Shown piece after piece: positions 36,615 to 45,341 of a DNA stretch of 64,000 nucleotides. This stretch comes from Spirochaetota bacterium (lineage in GTDB: Bacteria > Spirochaetota > Spirochaetia > Treponematales > Rectinemataceae): NCBI GenBank assembly GCA_026398595.1, contig JAPLSO010000058.1, positions 36,227-100,226 on the forward strand, given 5' to 3'. The notes under the pieces were generated by a model. That model ran no database searches. It was not told the DNA's origin and was given only the letters and a program-made list of their open reading frames with translations. Numbering within the stretch: position 1 is the stretch's first letter; each line of letters opens with the position of its first letter. A program made the translations under genes and the position numbers.

Positions 36615-38822
36615 TCAGGGATCCGTGAGATGCGCGAGGAGGAGGACGCAGGACCGGGGGGCCAGGACGAGACTGTCCTGACGAGCGAGGTCTCGCCAAG
36701 GAGCTGCGGGGCTTATATCTAGGGGCGGAAGGGCCGCTGTATCGATGACTTCGAACCAGGGAATGCCTCGGGGATGGGCTGGTATCACGAAGTTCAGGGG
36801 ATGTGGTGAAGCATTGAACATGAGGTAGGAGTCGTTGTCCGAGACATCCCCCGAGTATTCGGCTTTTGAGCCATCGATGAGGGCGGCGAGTGTGAGGTTC
36901 AGGGATGTCCAGTCAGGAGCCTGGCCTTTCTCGTCGAACCAGGTGATGTCAGGGAGATCGTTGGAATCCTTATCCTGGCCAGTGAAGAACTCGGGGCGCC
37001 TGAATGAAGGGTGGGCCATTCGGAAGTGGATGAGTTCGCGGCAGAAACGAAGGATTTCGGCGTTGGTTCCGGCCTTGGACCAGTCGTACCAGTTCGTCGC
37101 GTTATCCTGGCAGTAGGCATTGTTGTTGCCACCCTGGCTCCGCCGGATCTCGTCCCCGCCGAGGAGCATGGGAGTGCCTATGGAGAGGAGGAGGGTGGCG
37201 AGGAAGTTCTTGATTTGGCGGATGCGCTTGGCCTTGACAAAGGGGTCTTCGGAAGGACCCTCGACTCCGAAGTTCGAAGACCAGTTGACATCCGAGCCGT
37301 CGCGATTGCCTTCGCCGTTCTCCTTGTTGTGCTTGCGAGAGTAGGAGACAAGATCATCGAGGGTGAAACCGTCGTGGGCCGTGACGAAGTTGATGGAGTG
37401 AAAAGGCTTGCGGCCGTCCCTGAGGTAGAGATCGGAGGAGCCGGTTATCCGCGTGGCCAGATGGACAGCCGAGCCGGCTTCGCCCTTCCAGAAGCGTCGG
37501 ACTTCGTCACGATATTTGTCGTTCCACTCGGCCCAGCGGCCGCCCGGGAAGGAACCCACCTGGTAGGCACCGCCCGCGTCCCAAGCCTCGGCGATGATCT
37601 TGGTATCGCGGAGGAGGGGATCCTCGGCTATGGATTCGATGACGGGAGGGTTCTCGAGAAGCCGGCCCGAGGAATCTCTGCCTAGGATGGAGCCGAGGTC
37701 GAAGCGGAAGCCGTCGACGTGCATGTGAGCCACCCAGTAGCGGAGACAATCCCTGATGAGAGATAGCATGACGGGGTGGTTGCAGTTGAGGGTATTGCCG
37801 CAGCCCGAGTAGTTCTTGTACCTGCGCTTGTCGGTGTCGAGGATGTAGTAGATCGAATTGTCGATGCCCCTGAAACTCAGGGTGGGACCCAGCTCGTTGC
37901 CTTCGGACGTATGGTTGAAGACGACATCGAGAATGACTTCGATACCAGCGGCGTGGAGTTCCCTGACCATGGACTTGAATTCGCGAACCTGGCGGCTCGG
38001 GTCTTCTTCGGGGTGGGGCTCGCCGTCGACATAGGCGTACGTAGCCTTAGGTGCGAAGAAAGCGAGAGGGGAATAGCCCCAATAGTTGGAGAGGAGTTCC
38101 CCTGTCCTGGGGTTGCGCCGGAAACGTTCGATTGAATCGAATTCATGGATGGGGAGGAGTTCTAGGCTGGTGATCCCCAAGTCCTTGAAGTAGTCGGTCA
38201 TCTCGGCGACACCCCGGTAGGTTCCGGGGTGATCGACCCGGGGGAGGTTCATTGTACCGAGTGCGTTAGGGAAGCCCAGAAGGCTTCGGGTCAGGCCGCG
38301 GACATGGGTTTCGTAGATGACGCAGTCCTTGAGAGGGTAGTTGAGGGTACTGTCGCCATGCCAGTCGAAGTCGTCGTTCACGACCACGCACTTGGGAAAG
38401 CCGGTATCGTCCCTTGCCGTCGAAAAAGAGAGATCTGCCTCAGGGGAAGCTGGATCGTAGGCCAGGGCCGAGAAGAGGTTCCAAGAGCCGTCGGTGAGGG
38501 CCTTGGCGTACGGATCGAGGAGGGCCCGGTGGACGTTGAAGCGGTGGCCTTCCGAAGGCTCGAAAGGGCCGTCGATCCTCCAGAGGTAGAGGGAGCCGGG
38601 GCCAATGCCGTCCACATGGCAGTGCCAGACATCGCCGGTTCGGTTGACGGCGGGATCGAGCGCCAACTCGAAGGCCGGTTTCGCGTCATGCGCGTGCTTG
38701 TAGAGGCAAAGAAAAACCCGAGTCGCGTTGCGGGAAAAGATCGAGAAGTTGACGCCGCCCGAGACAGGCGCAGCCCCCTGCAAAAGGGCGTCACCGCGAG
38801 TGAGAAGAATTTTCACGGGCAT
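36615..38822 (-). CDS. glgX: Glycogen debranching enzyme (isoamylase/GlgX type)
   Basis: 735 residues from ATG 38822; the ORF track uses TTG 38885, which overlaps fabF. An N-terminal CBM48 domain (GGVNFSIFSRNATRV) precedes the GH13 barrel. The catalytic residues lie in GFRFDLGSIL (nucleophile Asp), IIAEAWDAGG (acid/base Glu) and FVTAHDGFTLDDLV. It hydrolyses alpha-1,6 branches of glycogen or limit dextrins. It sits directly after fabF, an unusual neighbour that suggests loose co-transcription with fatty acid synthesis genes. Confidence 0.92.
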   Translation of the reverse strand: MPVKILLTRGDALLQGAAPVSGGVNFSIFSRNATRVFLCLYKHAHDAKPAFELALDPAVNRTGDVWHCHVDGIGPGSLYLWRIDGPFEPSEGHRFNVHRALLDPYAKALTDGSWNLFSALAYDPASPEADLSFSTARDDTGFPKCVVVNDDFDWHGDSTLNYPLKDCVIYETHVRGLTRSLLGFPNALGTMNLPRVDHPGTYRGVAEMTDYFKDLGITSLELLPIHEFDSIERFRRNPRTGELLSNYWGYSPLAFFAPKATYAYVDGEPHPEEDPSRQVREFKSMVRELHAAGIEVILDVVFNHTSEGNELGPTLSFRGIDNSIYYILDTDKRRYKNYSGCGNTLNCNHPVMLSLIRDCLRYWVAHMHVDGFRFDLGSILGRDSSGRLLENPPVIESIAEDPLLRDTKIIAEAWDAGGAYQVGSFPGGRWAEWNDKYRDEVRRFWKGEAGSAVHLATRITGSSDLYLRDGRKPFHSINFVTAHDGFTLDDLVSYSRKHNKENGEGNRDGSDVNWSSNFGVEGPSEDPFVKAKRIRQIKNFLATLLLSIGTPMLLGGDEIRRSQGGNNNAYCQDNATNWYDWSKAGTNAEILRFCRELIHFRMAHPSFRRPEFFTGQDKDSNDLPDITWFDEKGQAPDWTSLNLTLAALIDGSKAEYSGDVSDNDSYLMFNASPHPLNFVIPAHPRGIPWFEVIDTAALPPLDISPAAPWRDLARQDSLVLAPRSCVLLLAHLTDP

Positions 38823-38865
38823 ATCGGCCTGACGGCCGTATGCCGAAGAAGCATTATCTGGAGGC

Positions 38866-40104
38866 TCAGACTTTTTTGAATACAACGACGGCGTTCTGTC
38901 CTCCGAATCCCATAGAGTTCTTTACGAAGGCGCGCACAGGCATCGCGACACCCTTGTTGGGCACATAGTCGAGGTCGCACTCAGGATCTGGATTGTCCAG
39001 GTTGATGGTGGCGTGAACGAAGTCCTCGTTCATGCCGAGGATGCCCGCGATTGACTCGACGACTCCCGAAGCGCCGATGCAGTGTCCAGTCATGGATTTG
39101 AGGCTAGAGACCTTGATCGTCCCGGCTCTTTCGCCGAAGGCGGCCTTTATAGCCTTGGTCTCGATGGGGTCGTTGAGGGGGGTAGAGGTCCCGTGGGCGC
39201 TGACCCAGTCTATATCCGCGGACGTGAGGCCGGCATCCGCGATGGCAAGCTTCATCGCTCTTGCTACGCCCAGCCCTTCCGGATCAGGAGCCGTGACATG
39301 ATGGGCGTCGCAGGTCTGGCCGAACCCGGCGACTTCGGCGAAGATCCTGGCGTCTCTGGCCTTGGCATGTTCGTATTCCTCGAGAACAAGGGTGCCGGCG
39401 CCTTCTGCCATGACGAAACCGTTCCTGTCCCTGTCGAAGGGGCGGGAAGCTTTTTCGGGTTCGTCGTTGCGCGTCGAAAGGGCCTGGATGTTGATAAAGC
39501 TGGCCATGCACATGCGAACGATGCTGGCTTCCGAGCCGCCGGCGAAGATCATGTCGGCGTAGCCTTCGCGTATGAGACGCATGCCCTGGCCGATGGCGTC
39601 GGTGGCCGCGGCGCAGGCCGTAACGATACACTGGCAAGGGCCGTTGATGCCCAGGGTCATGGCTATCTGCGCGGGGCCGAAGTTGGCGAGGGCCTTGGCG
39701 ACGGTAAAGGGAGGAACCCTTCCGGGGCCGCGCTCGACCAAACGGGAGACGGCTTCCTCGGTGCTTTGGGATCCGCCTTGGCCAGTGCCGATGCAGACGC
39801 CCGTGCGCTCGCGGTCGAGGTCTTCTTTCGTGAGGCCGGCGCTCTGTAGGGCCTCCAGGGCTGTATATACCGAGAACTGGGCGAAGCGGTCCATCTTCTT
39901 CGCCTCTTTTGGGTCGAGACGGAGGGTGGGATCGAAGTTCTTCACCTCGCCGGCTATTTTCACGGCGAGATCGGAGGCGTCGATCAAGGTGATGAGGCCG
40001 ACGCCTGAGCGGCCGGCTCTGACCGAAGACCAGAAACTGGGAATATCGTTGCCGAGAGGGCTCACGACACCCATACCGGTGACGACGACTCTTCTTCGCG
40101 ACAT
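38866..40104 (-). CDS. fabF: 3-oxoacyl-[ACP] synthase II
   Basis: 412 residues. The Cys-His-His triad of condensing enzymes is visible: the Cys in CQCIVTACAAATDAIG, the His in WVSAHGTSTPLND and the His in KSMTGHCIGASG. The C-terminus keeps NSMGFGGQNAVVVF. It extends acyl-ACP by two carbons using malonyl-ACP. The ORF track starts 28 codons early; ATG 40104 lies one base after the fabG stop. Third gene of fabD-fabG-fabF. Confidence 0.96.
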   Translation of the reverse strand: MSRRRVVVTGMGVVSPLGNDIPSFWSSVRAGRSGVGLITLIDASDLAVKIAGEVKNFDPTLRLDPKEAKKMDRFAQFSVYTALEALQSAGLTKEDLDRERTGVCIGTGQGGSQSTEEAVSRLVERGPGRVPPFTVAKALANFGPAQIAMTLGINGPCQCIVTACAAATDAIGQGMRLIREGYADMIFAGGSEASIVRMCMASFINIQALSTRNDEPEKASRPFDRDRNGFVMAEGAGTLVLEEYEHAKARDARIFAEVAGFGQTCDAHHVTAPDPEGLGVARAMKLAIADAGLTSADIDWVSAHGTSTPLNDPIETKAIKAAFGERAGTIKVSSLKSMTGHCIGASGVVESIAGILGMNEDFVHATINLDNPDPECDLDYVPNKGVAMPVRAFVKNSMGFGGQNAVVVFKKV

Positions 40105-40105
40105 A

Positions 40106-40864
40106 TCACATCCCCATTCCGCCGTCCACGCAAAGGACGACGCCGGTGACATAGGAGGCGAGGGGGGAGCAGAGGAAGAGAGCCGCATTGGCGGCCTCGT
40201 CCGGACTCCCTGCCCTGCCGAGCGGTATGGATTCCATGAGCTTGTTCCTGAAATCCTCGGGTATTCTATCAGTCATCGCGGTTTCTATAAAGCCCGGAGC
40301 GATAGCGTTGACCCTTATATTTCTGGACGCGACTTCTCGGGCGAGGCTCTTGGTGAAGCCGATGAGGCCGGCCTTGGAGGCCGAATAGTTGGTCTGGCCG
40401 CCGTTGCCCGAGATGCCGACGACGCTGGAGACATTAAGGATACATCCTGATCTCTGCTTGAGCATAGGGCGCACGATCGCTCGCGAGAGGAGGAAGGCGC
40501 TCTTGAGATTGGTAGCCATGACGGCGTCCCAGTCCTCGGTCTTCATGCGCATCAGGAGCCCGTCGCGGGTTATGCCCGCGTTATTGACGAGGATGTCGAT
40601 CCTGCTTTCGGCCGTGAGGATTTGAGACAGCGCGGCTTCGACCGAAGCCTCGTCGGAGACATCGCAGGAAATCCAGAAGGGATTGGGAACAAGGCCTGCG
40701 GTGAGTATCGCAGCGGGAGTTCCGGAAGCCGATGCCCCAGGGGAGCTCCTTGAGAGCGCATAGACCGTGGCTCCCTCGGAGCGGAAGAGCGAAGCGATGG
40801 AGGCGCCGATACCTCTTGAGGCGCCCGTGACGACGCAGATCTGGTCTTTAAGCAGGAATTCCAT
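40106..40864 (-). CDS. fabG: 3-oxoacyl-[ACP] reductase
   Basis: 252-residue short-chain dehydrogenase: cofactor motif TGASRGIGASIA, NNAG (ILVNNAGITRDGLLMR), catalytic Ser and YSASK, and a C-terminal VDGGMGM. It reduces 3-oxoacyl-ACP with NADPH. A Pro/Ala/Ser-rich insertion of about 15 residues lies after the second strand (SRSSPGASASGTPAA). It follows fabD after 17 bases. Confidence 0.94.
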   Translation of the reverse strand: MEFLLKDQICVVTGASRGIGASIASLFRSEGATVYALSRSSPGASASGTPAAILTAGLVPNPFWISCDVSDEASVEAALSQILTAESRIDILVNNAGITRDGLLMRMKTEDWDAVMATNLKSAFLLSRAIVRPMLKQRSGCILNVSSVVGISGNGGQTNYSASKAGLIGFTKSLAREVASRNIRVNAIAPGFIETAMTDRIPEDFRNKLMESIPLGRAGSPDEAANAALFLCSPLASYVTGVVLCVDGGMGM

Positions 40865-40881
40865 GGCTCAGTCCTTCCAAC

Positions 40882-41802
40882 TCAGAGCGATATCGAGGCA
40901 ATGTCGTCGAGTGTGCTGCCCGCGAAACAGGGGATGGTCGAGCCTGAAGCCTTCCAGAGCCCCGCGAGGACGGAGCCCGGCCCGACTTCGATGCAACGGT
41001 CGAAACCCGCGGCGGCGATCGACGTCTCCTCGGCGATCCAGCGTACGGAACTGACGATCTGGGCCAAGGCGAGTTCTTTAGCCTGGGCGCCTGAGAGGAT
41101 ACGTTTACCCGTCACGTTGGAGAAAACCTCAGCCTTGGGATTGGAAAAAGCGACTTTTATGACGCTCTCGGCGAAGGCAAGGCGAGCTGGTTCCATGAGG
41201 GGCGAGTGGAAGGCACCGGATACCTTGAGTCGGATGACGCGTCTGGCACCCGCGGCCTTGAGCTTATCTTCAGCGGCGGCGACATCGGCCTCCGTCCCGG
41301 AAATGACGCATTGGGTGGGGCTGTTGTAATTGGCCACCCAAACCTGCTTGAGCCCCGATTCGGCTATCGTCATCTCGACCTTTTCGGAGGAGAGGAAGAG
41401 CACAGCGCTCATCGTGGCGGGGCCTGAGACCGAACCTGCTTTGTCCATGAGGCGGCCGCGCTCGGATACGAGGCGGAACAGGTCGAAATCGGAGATGACG
41501 CCGGCTCCAGCAAGGGCGGGCCATTCCCCGACGGAGAAGCCGGCGAAACCGGAAGGGGAAAGCCCATGTTCCACGGCGACGAGCGCGGCCGCCGCTCCGG
41601 CAAGCGCCACGGATAATTGTGTGTTCCTCGTCCGCTTGAGGACCTCTTCGTCGGACTCGAAGAGAAGCGTCTTCATTTCCATGCCGGCGGCGTCCGATGC
41701 CGCCTGGAAGAGGCGGCGTACCGCCGTGCTCGTGTCGTAGAAATCCTTGGCCATGCCGGGATACTGGGCGCCCTGGCCCGGGAATAGGAAACAGGTTTTC
41801 AA
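40882..41802 (-). CDS. fabD: Malonyl-CoA:ACP transacylase
   Basis: 306 residues. It starts with CFLFPGQGAQYPGMAKD and has the substrate arginine in ERGRLMDKAG and the catalytic His in GAFHSPLME. The nucleophile elbow, usually GHSLGE, reads GFSVGE: Ser is kept and the neighbouring His is Phe. It transfers malonyl from CoA to ACP. The start codon is TTG (41802) with a strong GGAGG. It is first in the fabD-G-F run; acpP, fabZ and enoyl reductase genes are not here. Confidence 0.94.
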   Translation of the reverse strand: MKTCFLFPGQGAQYPGMAKDFYDTSTAVRRLFQAASDAAGMEMKTLLFESDEEVLKRTRNTQLSVALAGAAAALVAVEHGLSPSGFAGFSVGEWPALAGAGVISDFDLFRLVSERGRLMDKAGSVSGPATMSAVLFLSSEKVEMTIAESGLKQVWVANYNSPTQCVISGTEADVAAAEDKLKAAGARRVIRLKVSGAFHSPLMEPARLAFAESVIKVAFSNPKAEVFSNVTGKRILSGAQAKELALAQIVSSVRWIAEETSIAAAGFDRCIEVGPGSVLAGLWKASGSTIPCFAGSTLDDIASISL

Positions 41803-41950
41803 GGGTTCCTCCTTAATCTGAAGGCGAGGCAGCCATCCTCAGGCGGCTTCCAAAGGCAGGCTCCTTCTCAGTCGGTTCCAGGTCAATAGTTTACGCAAAA
41901 CCGGCGAATGTAAAGAGACTGTCGTATGAGTCGATCCTTCAGCGGCTCGA

Positions 41951-41979
41951 TTGGCATCGGTGAAAGGGGCGGCTATACT
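41951..41979 (+). promoter_or_regulatory. Promoter of the ATL gene (leaderless)
   Basis: TTGGCA (41951-41956), 17 bp, TATACT (41974-41979). The ATG at 41986 lies only six bases after the -10, so the transcript should start at or next to the A of ATG. Confidence 0.65.
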
Positions 41980-41985
41980 TGATCC

Positions 41986-42300
41986 ATGCCTGCCGAATCC
42001 ACGATGATGATTCTCGAAGTTCTGCGTTGCCTGCCGTTTGGGAAGGTGGCTTCCTACGGCGGGATAGCGGAAATGGCGGGCCTCCCCGAGGGAGCGGCCG
42101 GAGCCCGGCAGGTGGTGCGTATCCTATCATCGATGTCGAGGAAATACGACCTTCCCTGGTGGCGTGTCGTGAAGAAGGACGGGCGGATAGCCCTGGGCGA
42201 AGGGGAAGGCAGGGACCTGCAGCTCAGCCTCCTTAAGGCAGAAGGCGTCGAATTCGCCGAGCCGGTGAGGGTGGATATGAAGCGGTCAGGCTTAAGATAA
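41986..42300 (+). CDS. Alkyltransferase-like (ATL) DNA repair protein
   Basis: 104 residues, the size of the C-terminal domain of O6-alkylguanine-DNA alkyltransferase. The helix-turn-helix and arginine-finger region is YGGIAEMAGLPEGAAGARQVVRIL. The active-site PCHRV is PWWRVV here: Trp replaces the catalytic Cys, the hallmark of ATL proteins, and the next His is also Trp. ATLs flip out O6-alkylguanine and recruit nucleotide-excision repair without removing the alkyl group. It is probably translated from a leaderless mRNA. Confidence 0.88.
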   Translation: MPAESTMMILEVLRCLPFGKVASYGGIAEMAGLPEGAAGARQVVRILSSMSRKYDLPWWRVVKKDGRIALGEGEGRDLQLSLLKAEGVEFAEPVRVDMKRSGLR

Positions 42301-42320
42301 AGAGGAGGCATCCTGAACAA

Positions 42321-43220
42321 CTAGACGAGGAGGAACTCCGAGCCCAGAACTTTCAAACCTCGCGAGGCGAGCTGGTCATTGAATTCGGGCCTGAGGAAGA
42401 GACTGCGGACGAGACAATGCTCGATGCCAACCTTGCCGCACCACGTACCCAACGCGTCGAGAAGACGCAGTTCGAGACCGATCGAGTGAAATTCCTTGGA
42501 GACGTACAGGAAGCGGATCAGGGCCAAGGGTCTTCCCTCCGCCCTTTCCATGGAGCCCACCGCGACCGCGATGGGCTTTCCCGCGGCCCCGCTTATATAG
42601 CGCACCGTCGCTGTATCCTTGTGCTTTTCGAGAAATTCCAAAGTTTCCCTTTTTTCGAGGAGAGCGGCCGAAAAAGGCAGCCAGGTCATGGATTCGGCGA
42701 AGGCTTCCTCGACTAGGGAGAAAAGGTCGAAGCCCAGTTCCAAAAAGAGCGATGATTCAACCTGGAATTCTTCGTCGACGAGATCGTCGTATTCCTCGGG
42801 CTCGGGACCGAGGCGGGTGAGGCCCACCGACTCCCTCATGTCGTCCATCCAAGACTCGATGTACCGTTTGAGGAAGTTGTTCTTGTATTCACGGTAGAGC
42901 GCATCCTCTTCAGGGTACTCGGAGAGGACCTGCTTGAAGGCCTTGAAAACGCCCTTGCCGCGGGAAAGGGCCTTGATGAGGGCACGCTTCAGCTCGATGT
43001 TCCTGAGCCTGGCGCAATAGCCCTCCATGAGCCGGAATCCGTCGGCGGCCGTCCAGACTGGAGGAGGGGCGAGGTAGTCGTCGCAGGCACCTTCGGAATT
43101 GGCCGCCAGCTCCCCTGTCCTCAGGTCGACGAGGCGTGATTTTGTCTGGTCCTCCATGGCGAATACGATGCGCTCCATGGTCGTGTCGTTGAGTTCGAAG
43201 GTGGGTTCGAATTTTGCCAT
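42321..43220 (-). CDS. UPF0158 domain fused to a GNAT-like domain
   Basis: 299 residues from ATG 43220; GTG 43235 is possible, and neither start has a clear SD. The N-terminal half (about 1-135) resembles UPF0158: IVFAMEDQTKSRLVDLRTGE, then a YLAPPPVW region, FRLMEGYC and LIKALSRGKGVFKAFKQVL. The C-terminal half (about 160-299) resembles a GNAT acetyltransferase fold (IAVAVGSMERAEGRPLALIRFLYV..., GLELRLLDALGTWCGKVGIEHCLV) with a weak acetyl-CoA loop. It is divergent from the PHP gene and convergent with ATL. Function unknown. Confidence 0.68.
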   Translation of the reverse strand: MAKFEPTFELNDTTMERIVFAMEDQTKSRLVDLRTGELAANSEGACDDYLAPPPVWTAADGFRLMEGYCARLRNIELKRALIKALSRGKGVFKAFKQVLSEYPEEDALYREYKNNFLKRYIESWMDDMRESVGLTRLGPEPEEYDDLVDEEFQVESSLFLELGFDLFSLVEEAFAESMTWLPFSAALLEKRETLEFLEKHKDTATVRYISGAAGKPIAVAVGSMERAEGRPLALIRFLYVSKEFHSIGLELRLLDALGTWCGKVGIEHCLVRSLFLRPEFNDQLASRGLKVLGSEFLLV

Positions 43221-43266
43221 CGGTCCATTGTACACCAGGATAGGGCCGGGCGGCCAAGCATTTTTC

Positions 43267-43296
43267 TGGACAGGGGGAGTATGGGTCCATTATACT
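43267..43296 (+). promoter_or_regulatory. Promoter of the PHP gene (near-leaderless)
   Basis: TGGACA (43267-43272), 18 bp, TATACT (43291-43296). ATG 43307 is ten bases after the -10, which leaves a leader of only a few bases. Confidence 0.55.
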
Positions 43297-43306
43297 CATC
43301 CGAACC

Positions 43307-44242
43307 ATGGACGCGAATCTGCATCTTCACTCGCGATTTTCGGACGGCTCGAGCTGGCCCGAGGAAATAGCCCTCGACGCGGCGCGCCATGGCCTGGCAA
43401 TTACAGCGCTCACCGACCACGATACCTTGGGTGGAGCGGATCGGTTCGTAGCCGAGTGCGGCCGGCTGGGAATAGCGGCCGTCCACGCCTGCGAGATCGA
43501 TGTTGCCGAGCCCGAGATAGAATACAAGAGCGAGATCCTGGCCTACTTTCCCGAGGCGGCATCGGGGGGCTGTCCCGCCACCAAGACCCTTCTGGCCGGC
43601 GTGCTCGAAGGCAGGCGCAAACGCCTCGAGTATTATCTCTACTGGTCCCGCACCATTTTTCGCCGCGAGGATCTGTGCTTCGATGACATCCTTAAGGACC
43701 GTATGGCTGGGGCCGCACCCGCGAACGAAGCTACTATGGCCACCTTCTCCTGGAGCAAGGTCGACCTTTTCCTGTACTTGAAGGAGAGAGGGTTCATATC
43801 GCCTAAAAGCGGGTATAAGGATTTCAAGAAGGATTGGTTCGTTCCGGGAAGGTTTCCCAAGTACAGGCTTTCCAAACCCTCGGCGGGCGCCTGTGTCGAG
43901 GCTATCCACGCCGACTCAGGCTTCGCCGTGATCCCGCATTTCGGCCACCTATGGAACGACGATGTTGCGGCTATGGAGCGCGATGCGGGGAACCTCGAAG
44001 CGAAGCTGCGGTACTTCCGGGCCAAGGGCGTCGACGGAGTCGAACTGTATTGGTACTCTGAAAAGAAAAGGACCGAGGAGATCAACGCCTTCGTGACTTC
44101 TGTCGCCGCTCCCCTGGGCTTTTTCTTCACCTATGGATCGGATTGCCACGGGCCGGGGACAGACAAGTACACGATGGACAAATTCTCCGGTGACTTCGGG
44201 GGATTTCCCGCGAGGCGACCAGAGCGAGCTGTCCGGCCGTGA
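43307..44242 (+). CDS. PHP domain phosphoesterase
   Basis: 311 residues. The metal-binding motifs of PHP phosphoesterases are clear: NLHLHSRFSDGSSWPEE (HxH), LTDHDTLGG, HACEIDV (acidic ligand), FAVIPHFGHLWND and SDCHGPG. Such proteins cleave phosphomonoesters or oligonucleotide-like substrates, such as 3',5'-nucleoside bisphosphate in the YciV/RnmAM group. The middle (about 110-190) is longer than in the smallest members. The substrate is not assigned. It stands before thyX with 56 bases between. Confidence 0.85.
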   Translation: MDANLHLHSRFSDGSSWPEEIALDAARHGLAITALTDHDTLGGADRFVAECGRLGIAAVHACEIDVAEPEIEYKSEILAYFPEAASGGCPATKTLLAGVLEGRRKRLEYYLYWSRTIFRREDLCFDDILKDRMAGAAPANEATMATFSWSKVDLFLYLKERGFISPKSGYKDFKKDWFVPGRFPKYRLSKPSAGACVEAIHADSGFAVIPHFGHLWNDDVAAMERDAGNLEAKLRYFRAKGVDGVELYWYSEKKRTEEINAFVTSVAAPLGFFFTYGSDCHGPGTDKYTMDKFSGDFGGFPARRPERAVRP

Positions 44243-44298
44243 GCGAAGCGCGATTTAGTGAAAAACATACATGATACTGAACACAAAGGAGAGAGATA

Positions 44299-45162
44299 AT
44301 GGCACATTGCCTCGTTCCGGCGGCCGAGGAGCTGCTCGATAAAGAGTTCAAGGTCCTGGACAAAGGCTTCGTCCGACTTGTCGACTATCTGGGCGGGGAC
44401 GCGCGTATCGTCCAGGCCGCCAGAGTCTCCTATGGCGAGGGTACGAAGAGCTATCGCGAGGACGCTGGTCTCATAGACTACCTTCTCCGCCATGAGCACA
44501 CCTCGCCCTTCGAACAGGTCATCCTCACCTTCCACGTCAAGCTGCCGATCTTCGTCGCCCGGCAGTGGATACGGCACAGGACGGCCAGGGTCAACGAGGT
44601 TTCGGGACGCTACTCGATCATGAAGGACGAGTTCTATGTGCCCGCGGCGGCCGATTTGGCCGAGCAGAGTCAGGACAACAGGCAAGGCCGGTCGGACGAG
44701 CCTCTCGCCGTGGATAAGGCCGCCATGGTCATCGCCGACTTTCATGCCGCCCAGACGGCAGCCTACGAGGACTACGCCGATCTTATGGAACAGGGCCTCG
44801 CCCGGGAGCTGGCGAGAATCAACCTGCCTCTCTCCCTCTACACAGAGTGGTATTGGCAGATCGACCTGCACAACCTCTTCAGATTCCTGATGCTAAGGCT
44901 CGATCCCCACGCACAGAAGGAAATCCGACTCTACGCGGCCGTCATGCTCGACATAGCGCGAGCCGTGGCTCCTGCGGCGACGGAAAGCTTCGAGCGCAAC
45001 ACTCTGGGGGCCGTTCACTTCTCGGGTCCTGAGATGGAAGAGCTGCGGCGCAGGCTTTCGGCCGCAACCGGGGAAGGCGCGGCGCCATCGCCGGGGCGAG
45101 GCTTGAAGGGTAAGGACCTCGAGCGTTTCAAGGAAAAGCTTAAGTCGGGCAAGCAGCTATGA
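44299..45162 (+). CDS. thyX: Flavin-dependent thymidylate synthase
   Basis: 287 residues. The ThyX signature RHRx7S is RHRTARVNEVSGRYS, preceded by LLRHEHTSPFEQVILTFHVK. LHNLFRFLMLRLDPHAQKEIR near the C-terminus holds the conserved catalytic arginine region. It methylates dUMP with methylene-THF and FAD. The C-terminal 40 residues are an extra Gly/Lys-rich tail. GGAGAG precedes ATG 44299. An organism with ThyX usually lacks ThyA. Confidence 0.94.
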   Translation: MAHCLVPAAEELLDKEFKVLDKGFVRLVDYLGGDARIVQAARVSYGEGTKSYREDAGLIDYLLRHEHTSPFEQVILTFHVKLPIFVARQWIRHRTARVNEVSGRYSIMKDEFYVPAAADLAEQSQDNRQGRSDEPLAVDKAAMVIADFHAAQTAAYEDYADLMEQGLARELARINLPLSLYTEWYWQIDLHNLFRFLMLRLDPHAQKEIRLYAAVMLDIARAVAPAATESFERNTLGAVHFSGPEMEELRRRLSAATGEGAAPSPGRGLKGKDLERFKEKLKSGKQL

Positions 45163-45341
45163 GTCTCGTGCCGGACAAGATAATCCTGCCCAAGGTCCGA
45201 TGCGTCTTGGGCGGGGAAGTCAGATGAAAGGCCGAAGATCTTGTCCGCGAGGTCGAGCTGGCTCTGGCCCAGGTAGGCGGGGCGAGAGCGCGGGAATAGG
45301 CTGATCCGTGATATCATACTGATGATTTCCGGGAGAAAAAC

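Noticed and set aside
45185-45214. Inverted repeat CCTGCCCAAG...CTTGGGCGGG between thyX and rmuC as a terminator
   Set aside because: Neither side has a T-tract; it may be chance or a weak mRNA structure.
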